NCBI GenBank assembly: GCA_964443005.1 | Contig: CAYUBI010000007.1 | Span: 1 to 36,691 of the forward strand | DNA from: CAYUBI01 sp964443005 | Lineage (GTDB): Bacteria > Margulisbacteria > Riflemargulisbacteria > GWF2-35-9 > CAYUBI01 | Length of the DNA: 36,691 nt | Direction of reading: 5' to 3' | In this document: positions 32,905 to 36,691 of the stretch, in pieces | How positions within the stretch are numbered: the first letter of the stretch is position 1 | How the letters are laid out: every line of letters starts with the position of its first letter | The notes under the pieces: generated by a model | Database searches by the model: none | Told to the model about the DNA's origin: nothing | The model's input: the letters and a program-made list of their open reading frames with translations, nothing else | Translations under genes and position numbers: made by a program

Positions 32905-35900
32905 TCAATGGCTAACCCATACTTGCGTAACTCCTGCCAATGCAGAAATTTCCTGTTTTACTCGATCATTTATGATTATTTTCCATTCAACACCCAACAT
33001 AATTTCCTTTTGTTGAACATGCAAAACAACCGGACTTTCACCTGGATAACTGGCAAAAATATTTTTTAACGCCGCAACAATTCGTTGGCCAACAAGGTCT
33101 GAAAGTTCAACATGAATCGTTTCAAGCCTATGTATTTTAGGCGTGACATCTAAAACATCTAATTTAGAAACAGTTAATTGTGCCTGATCATTACGCCGAG
33201 TCACTTTACCTGTCATTATAACCAAAGAATCTTCAAAAAAATATCGCTGACAAGTCTCATATGCATCTGGAAAAATAACAAAGGGAATCGTGCCATTCAA
33301 ATCTGTTAATACACCTGCACCCATGTTTTTTTGTGCTTTCGTAATAATTTTTCGCGCTTCAGAAATTACACCTGGCACAATAATCTCCCCAGACTCCAAA
33401 AAATCAGCCACATGAATCGTACGATACGGCGAAACAACATCAAGGTCTACACCGCTAAGTGGATGATCTGTCACATATAAGCCAAGCAATTCTTTTTCCA
33501 TCCGCAATTTTTCCAATTTATCAAACTCATCCACATCTGGAAGATGATCCACCAGATGAAACGGTGCATCATCGCCAACTAAATTATCAAACAACGACAT
33601 TTGCCCATTACTACGCTCTTGCTGTTGACGTGAGGCACCGCTCATTGTGCTTTCAACTATAGAAAAAAGCGCTTTACGTTTACCAAAAGCATCCATAGTG
33701 CCTACTTTAATCAAACTTTCCATGACACGTTTATTAACCTGACGCAAATCAATTCGCGAACACAATTCACTTAAAGAATTATACGGCCCTATGCGCTGAC
33801 GTTCAGCAACAATTCCCTCAATAGCCCCAAATCCAACATTTTTAATTGCTGCAAAACCAAAGCGAATTGCGCCGTTTTCCACATTGAAATCTGCATAACT
33901 TTCATTAATATCTGGCGACAAAACCTCAATACCCATTCGCTTACATTCACCTAGGTACATTGCAACTTTATCGGAATTCCCAATATTACTTGTCATTAAA
34001 GCTGCCATAAACTCCTGTGGATAATGCGCTTTCAAATAAGCAGTTTGATACGTAATAAACGCATACGCTGCACTATGTGATTTATTAAAACCATATTCAG
34101 CAAATTTTGCACATAAATCATAAATTTCATTTGCAATTTTATCTGAAATAGTATTCTTTTTTGCGCCTTCTACAAATTTCAAGCGCATTCGATCCATACT
34201 ATCTTTATCTTTTTTGCCCATAGCTTTTCGAAGCGTATCTGCTTCACCCATTGAAAAATTACCCAACTTAGCTACAATTTGCATGACTTGTTCTTGATAC
34301 AAAATAATGCCATAAGTTTCTTTTAAAATATTTTCCAATTCAGGAAGCAAATAAGTTACTTTAGCTTTTCCATGTTTTCGTTCAACATAATCTTTATCCA
34401 TTCCACTACCCAAGGGCCCTGGCCGATACAAAGCAAGTAACGCAATAATATCTTCAAAAACTGTTGGTTTTAAGTCATTCAACAATTTTTGCATGCCTTC
34501 GCTTTCTAATTGAAATACGCCCAGAGAATCCGCACGACTGAGCAACTCAAATGTATCTGAATCATCCAGCAAAATTTCATCAATCGAAATTTCTTTGCCT
34601 TGTGTTCGCAAAATAACACGCAACGCATTTTCAATCATTGTTAAATTACGAAGGCCCAAAAAATCCATTTTAAGCAAACCAACTTTTTCCAGTTGATCCT
34701 TTGAATACATAGTTACAGCCTGACCATTGTTAAGTGCCATTGGCACATGATCAACTACAGGATCTTTTGAAATCACAACACCAGCTGCATGAGTTCCGGA
34801 ATTACGCGCTTGGCCTTCGAGCCGACGACTGTAATCAATTAAATGATGAACCTGCATATTACTAGCATAAAGCATTCGCAACTCTGGAACTCGCTCCAAC
34901 GATTTTTCCAAAGTTATTTCTAATTCCTCAGGAATTAGCTTTGCTACTTTATCCACTTCAGTTAACGGTATATCAAGAACTCTGCCAACATCTCGTATCA
35001 CCATACGCGCTGCCATTGTATTAAAGGTAACAATTTGCGCAACGTGATCTTGGCCATATTTCTGTCGAACATAATTAATCACTTCTTCGCGACGTTCAAT
35101 ACAAAAATCAATATCAATATCTGGCATACTAATTCGTTCAGGATTTAAAAAACGCTCAAACAACAAATTAAATTTTAATGGATCAATATTGGTAATCCCC
35201 AAAGCAAAAGCAACAATACTTCCTGCAGCACTGCCTCGACCTGGACCCACGCTAATTTTATGGCTTTTCGCATAACTAACAACATCAGCTACAATTAAAA
35301 AATAATCGGGGAAACCCATATTATTGATCACGCCTAACTCAAATTCAACACGCTGGGTTATCTCATCAGTTTTATGTAAATAACGGTGTTCAATGCCTTG
35401 AAGAGTTAAATGTCGCAAATATGTTTGGGGCGTATATCCATCTGGAACTGGAAAATTAGGCATATAATTCGTACCCATTTCAATGGTTACATTACATTGG
35501 TCTGCAATTCGCTGAGTATTTTCCAGCACCTCAGGAATAAAACCAAACAATTCGGTCATTTGCGCTTCAGTTTTAAAAAAATATTGATCCCCTTCAAAAT
35601 GAAAGCGCTTTTGATCATTCAGCGTTTTCCCGGTTTGAATACACAAAAGAACTTCCTGAACTAGGGAGTCACTCGCAAGCAAATAGTGAAGATCATTAGT
35701 GGCAACCATTGGATATCCTTTTTCACGGTGCAATTGCATCATGCCATTAATGATTTCCTGTTGACCCTCCAATGACTGATTCATTAACTCAAGATAAAAA
35801 TCATCCTTGAATACTGCATATAATTTCTCAGCTTCAGTTTTCGCACCTAAATAATCCCCCATCACCAGTTTTTGAGAAATTGGACCGCCTTTGCAGCCAG

Positions 35901-36303
35901 ACATACAAATCAATCCTTCCGCATATTGCTGAAGTGTTTCAAAATCCACACGCGGCTTATAATAAAACCCTTCCATCCAACCAATTGTAACAATCTTCAT
36001 CAAATTCTGATAACCCATATCAGTTTTTGCTAACAGCGTTATATGGGTATATTTATTGTCAATATTGCCCTCTTTTTGATGTCGAGAACGAGGTGCAAGA
36101 TAAATTTCACAGCCAATGATTGGCTTAATCCCTGCTTTTTTCGCAGCCAAATAAAACTCCAATGCTCCAAACATCGTACCATGATCCGTAATCGCAATAG
36201 CATTCATACCCTGATCTTTGGCAGTTTTTACAAGGTCACTAATTCGGCACATGCCATCAAGTAACGAATATTCAGTATGAACATGAAGATGGATAAAAGT
36301 CAT
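32905..36303 (-). CDS. dnaE: DNA polymerase III alpha subunit
   Basis: 1132 aa, normal for DnaE (E. coli 1160). The N-terminal PHP domain keeps its metal-ligand motifs HLHVHTEYSLLDG, ITDHGTMFG and IGCEIYLAPR. The palm carries GPGRGSAAGSIVAFALGI and the catalytic Asp motif MPDIDIDF (about residues 394-401). Further on are GLLKMDFLGLRNL, LALYRPGPLGSGM, YGIILYQEQVMQI, KSHSAAYAFITYQTAYLK and the helix-hairpin-helix region FGAIEGIVAER. A C-terminal OB-fold region (about 970-1065) precedes the tail. It is the catalytic subunit of the replicative polymerase; as the proofreading exonuclease is not fused here, it is not PolC. The start ATG is preceded by a strong promoter with leaderless geometry. Confidence 0.97.
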   Translation of the reverse strand: MTFIHLHVHTEYSLLDGMCRISDLVKTAKDQGMNAIAITDHGTMFGALEFYLAAKKAGIKPIIGCEIYLAPRSRHQKEGNIDNKYTHITLLAKTDMGYQNLMKIVTIGWMEGFYYKPRVDFETLQQYAEGLICMSGCKGGPISQKLVMGDYLGAKTEAEKLYAVFKDDFYLELMNQSLEGQQEIINGMMQLHREKGYPMVATNDLHYLLASDSLVQEVLLCIQTGKTLNDQKRFHFEGDQYFFKTEAQMTELFGFIPEVLENTQRIADQCNVTIEMGTNYMPNFPVPDGYTPQTYLRHLTLQGIEHRYLHKTDEITQRVEFELGVINNMGFPDYFLIVADVVSYAKSHKISVGPGRGSAAGSIVAFALGITNIDPLKFNLLFERFLNPERISMPDIDIDFCIERREEVINYVRQKYGQDHVAQIVTFNTMAARMVIRDVGRVLDIPLTEVDKVAKLIPEELEITLEKSLERVPELRMLYASNMQVHHLIDYSRRLEGQARNSGTHAAGVVISKDPVVDHVPMALNNGQAVTMYSKDQLEKVGLLKMDFLGLRNLTMIENALRVILRTQGKEISIDEILLDDSDTFELLSRADSLGVFQLESEGMQKLLNDLKPTVFEDIIALLALYRPGPLGSGMDKDYVERKHGKAKVTYLLPELENILKETYGIILYQEQVMQIVAKLGNFSMGEADTLRKAMGKKDKDSMDRMRLKFVEGAKKNTISDKIANEIYDLCAKFAEYGFNKSHSAAYAFITYQTAYLKAHYPQEFMAALMTSNIGNSDKVAMYLGECKRMGIEVLSPDINESYADFNVENGAIRFGFAAIKNVGFGAIEGIVAERQRIGPYNSLSELCSRIDLRQVNKRVMESLIKVGTMDAFGKRKALFSIVESTMSGASRQQQERSNGQMSLFDNLVGDDAPFHLVDHLPDVDEFDKLEKLRMEKELLGLYVTDHPLSGVDLDVVSPYRTIHVADFLESGEIIVPGVISEARKIITKAQKNMGAGVLTDLNGTIPFVIFPDAYETCQRYFFEDSLVIMTGKVTRRNDQAQLTVSKLDVLDVTPKIHRLETIHVELSDLVGQRIVAALKNIFASYPGESPVVLHVQQKEIMLGVEWKIIINDRVKQEISALAGVTQVWVSH

Positions 36304-36311
36304 AAGCTCAG

Positions 36312-36339
36312 ATTATAAACCCTATTGCCGATTTTTCAA
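36312..36339 (-). promoter_or_regulatory. dnaE promoter, leaderless geometry
   Basis: On the minus strand TTGAAA (36339-36334), 16-nt spacer, TATAAT (36317-36312), then 8 nt to the ATG at 36303. No Shine-Dalgarno sequence is present. This is the clearest of the leaderless candidates. Confidence 0.7.
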
Positions 36340-36353
36340 GGCACAGTTGTGTC

Positions 36354-36378
36354 CAATGCATCATGAGACTGAAGGTTC
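36354..36378. repeat. Short dispersed repeat, second copy (partner at 32792-32816)
   Basis: Carries the same 19-nt CAATGCATCATGAGACTGA and the GTTC at the same offset. It lies between the dnaE promoter and the broken gene at 36523-36691. The region 36379-36522 holds an inverted repeat, CAGAACAG/CTGTTCTG (36448-36455 and 36500-36507), and no gene that I can support. Confidence 0.7.
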
Positions 36379-36522
36379 TCCTCAGGTCTTTGACAAAGCT
36401 ACCAACCCAAGGAAAACAATATATATTTGGCTATCTCTTAATTAGCCAGAACAGAGAAACTGCAGTGCCTCAATACTCCACAACGCTCCGTAAAGCATCC
36501 TGTTCTGATCTCACCTGCTCTG

Positions 36523-36691
36523 CTACCGAAAAGCCCGAAACCCGAAGAAGCCAGCCCAATTCGAGGGCGCGTTACTCGCATAGAGGGCAAACACACCGGC
36601 ATTCGTCCCGTGATTCCAACTGCCGCCCCGAAGCAACTTGCCATTCCTCATTAGCAGGCAAACGCTTACCTGCATTGTTCGCTGCTATTTG
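36523..36691 (-). pseudogene. Rearranged FGE/C-type-lectin-fold gene, probable diversity-generating retroelement target remnant
   Basis: On the minus strand from the window edge, one frame reads NNAGKRLPANEEWQVA, a typical internal motif of formylglycine-generating-enzyme-like (FGE-sulfatase) domains. From about 36643 on, a different frame reads NGKLLRGGSWNHGTNAG, then VFALYASNAPSN and WAGFFGFRAFR before a TAG stop (36525-36523). This is the C-terminal core normally 60-80 residues further on in such proteins. So the middle is missing and the frame is shifted: a deletion with the joint inside AATGGCAAGTTGCT. The RGGSWN...GFR ending is the region diversified in retroelement target proteins. The gene continues beyond the window. 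No reverse transcriptase is in the window. Confidence 0.72.

Noticed and set aside
36438..36644. 68-aa minus-strand ORF over the broken FGE-like gene
   Set aside because: It is a third frame across the real signal; its residues match no known motif, while the other two frames show clear FGE-like motifs.

Overview
The window is a 36.7 kb, visibly AT-rich bacterial chromosome segment. It is dense in genes on both strands and holds no rRNA, CRISPR array or complete insertion sequence. Housekeeping genes (dnaE, eno, divIC-type septum gene, rsmA, pdxA, nadB, bioA, tRNA-Leu) are mixed with sensory genes and one large block of unrecognised genes. A multihaem cytochrome c, a Cache protein with a signal peptide and a chemotaxis receptor indicate an exported compartment and motility or taxis. 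I cannot assign the organism from sequence alone. An uncultured, deep-branching lineage (for example one of the candidate phyla near Cyanobacteria such as Margulisbacteria) is a guess, not a result.

Layout. 1-2035: a truncated remnant and an intact copy of the same AAA-ATPase/nuclease-like family, separated by short repeats. 2208-5299: a sensory operon (Cache protein, poly-HAMP chemotaxis receptor, flavin-reductase-like protein). 5286-7106: a CHASE2 adenylate cyclase on the minus strand. 7220-18792: seven co-directional ORFs of unknown function (223, about 108 interrupted by an assembly gap, 106, 1370, 241, 1212 and 512 aa), cysteine-poor, without signal peptides, two with long low-complexity Gln/Thr/Pro regions. 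This is the best candidate for an undescribed system. 18807-23001: nadB, a polysaccharide deacetylase overlapped by a 57-aa membrane protein, and a DUF4015-type putative glycoside hydrolase. 23160-27299: pdxA-rsmA (overlapping), then an RsbW-like ATPase overlapping a degenerate histidine-kinase-like sensor. 27314-29087: rfbC, a ThiF/MoeB-type E1 enzyme and a tetrahaem cytochrome. 29093-32709 (minus): eno, divIC, an S1-domain gene, tRNA-Leu(UAA) and bioA, probably one transcription unit. 32905-36303 (minus): dnaE. 36523-36691 (minus): a broken gene whose C-terminus looks like the variable domain of a diversity-generating retroelement target.

Three themes cross the window. First, about seven genes have a plausible -10 box only 6-8 nt before the start codon and no Shine-Dalgarno sequence, which predicts leaderless mRNAs; the rest have good Shine-Dalgarno sites. 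Second, the S1-domain gene has no ATG/GTG/TTG start before the middle of its domain but has an ATA placed correctly behind a strong Shine-Dalgarno. Third, both window ends carry broken genes next to short dispersed repeats, so the segment is being rearranged at its edges.
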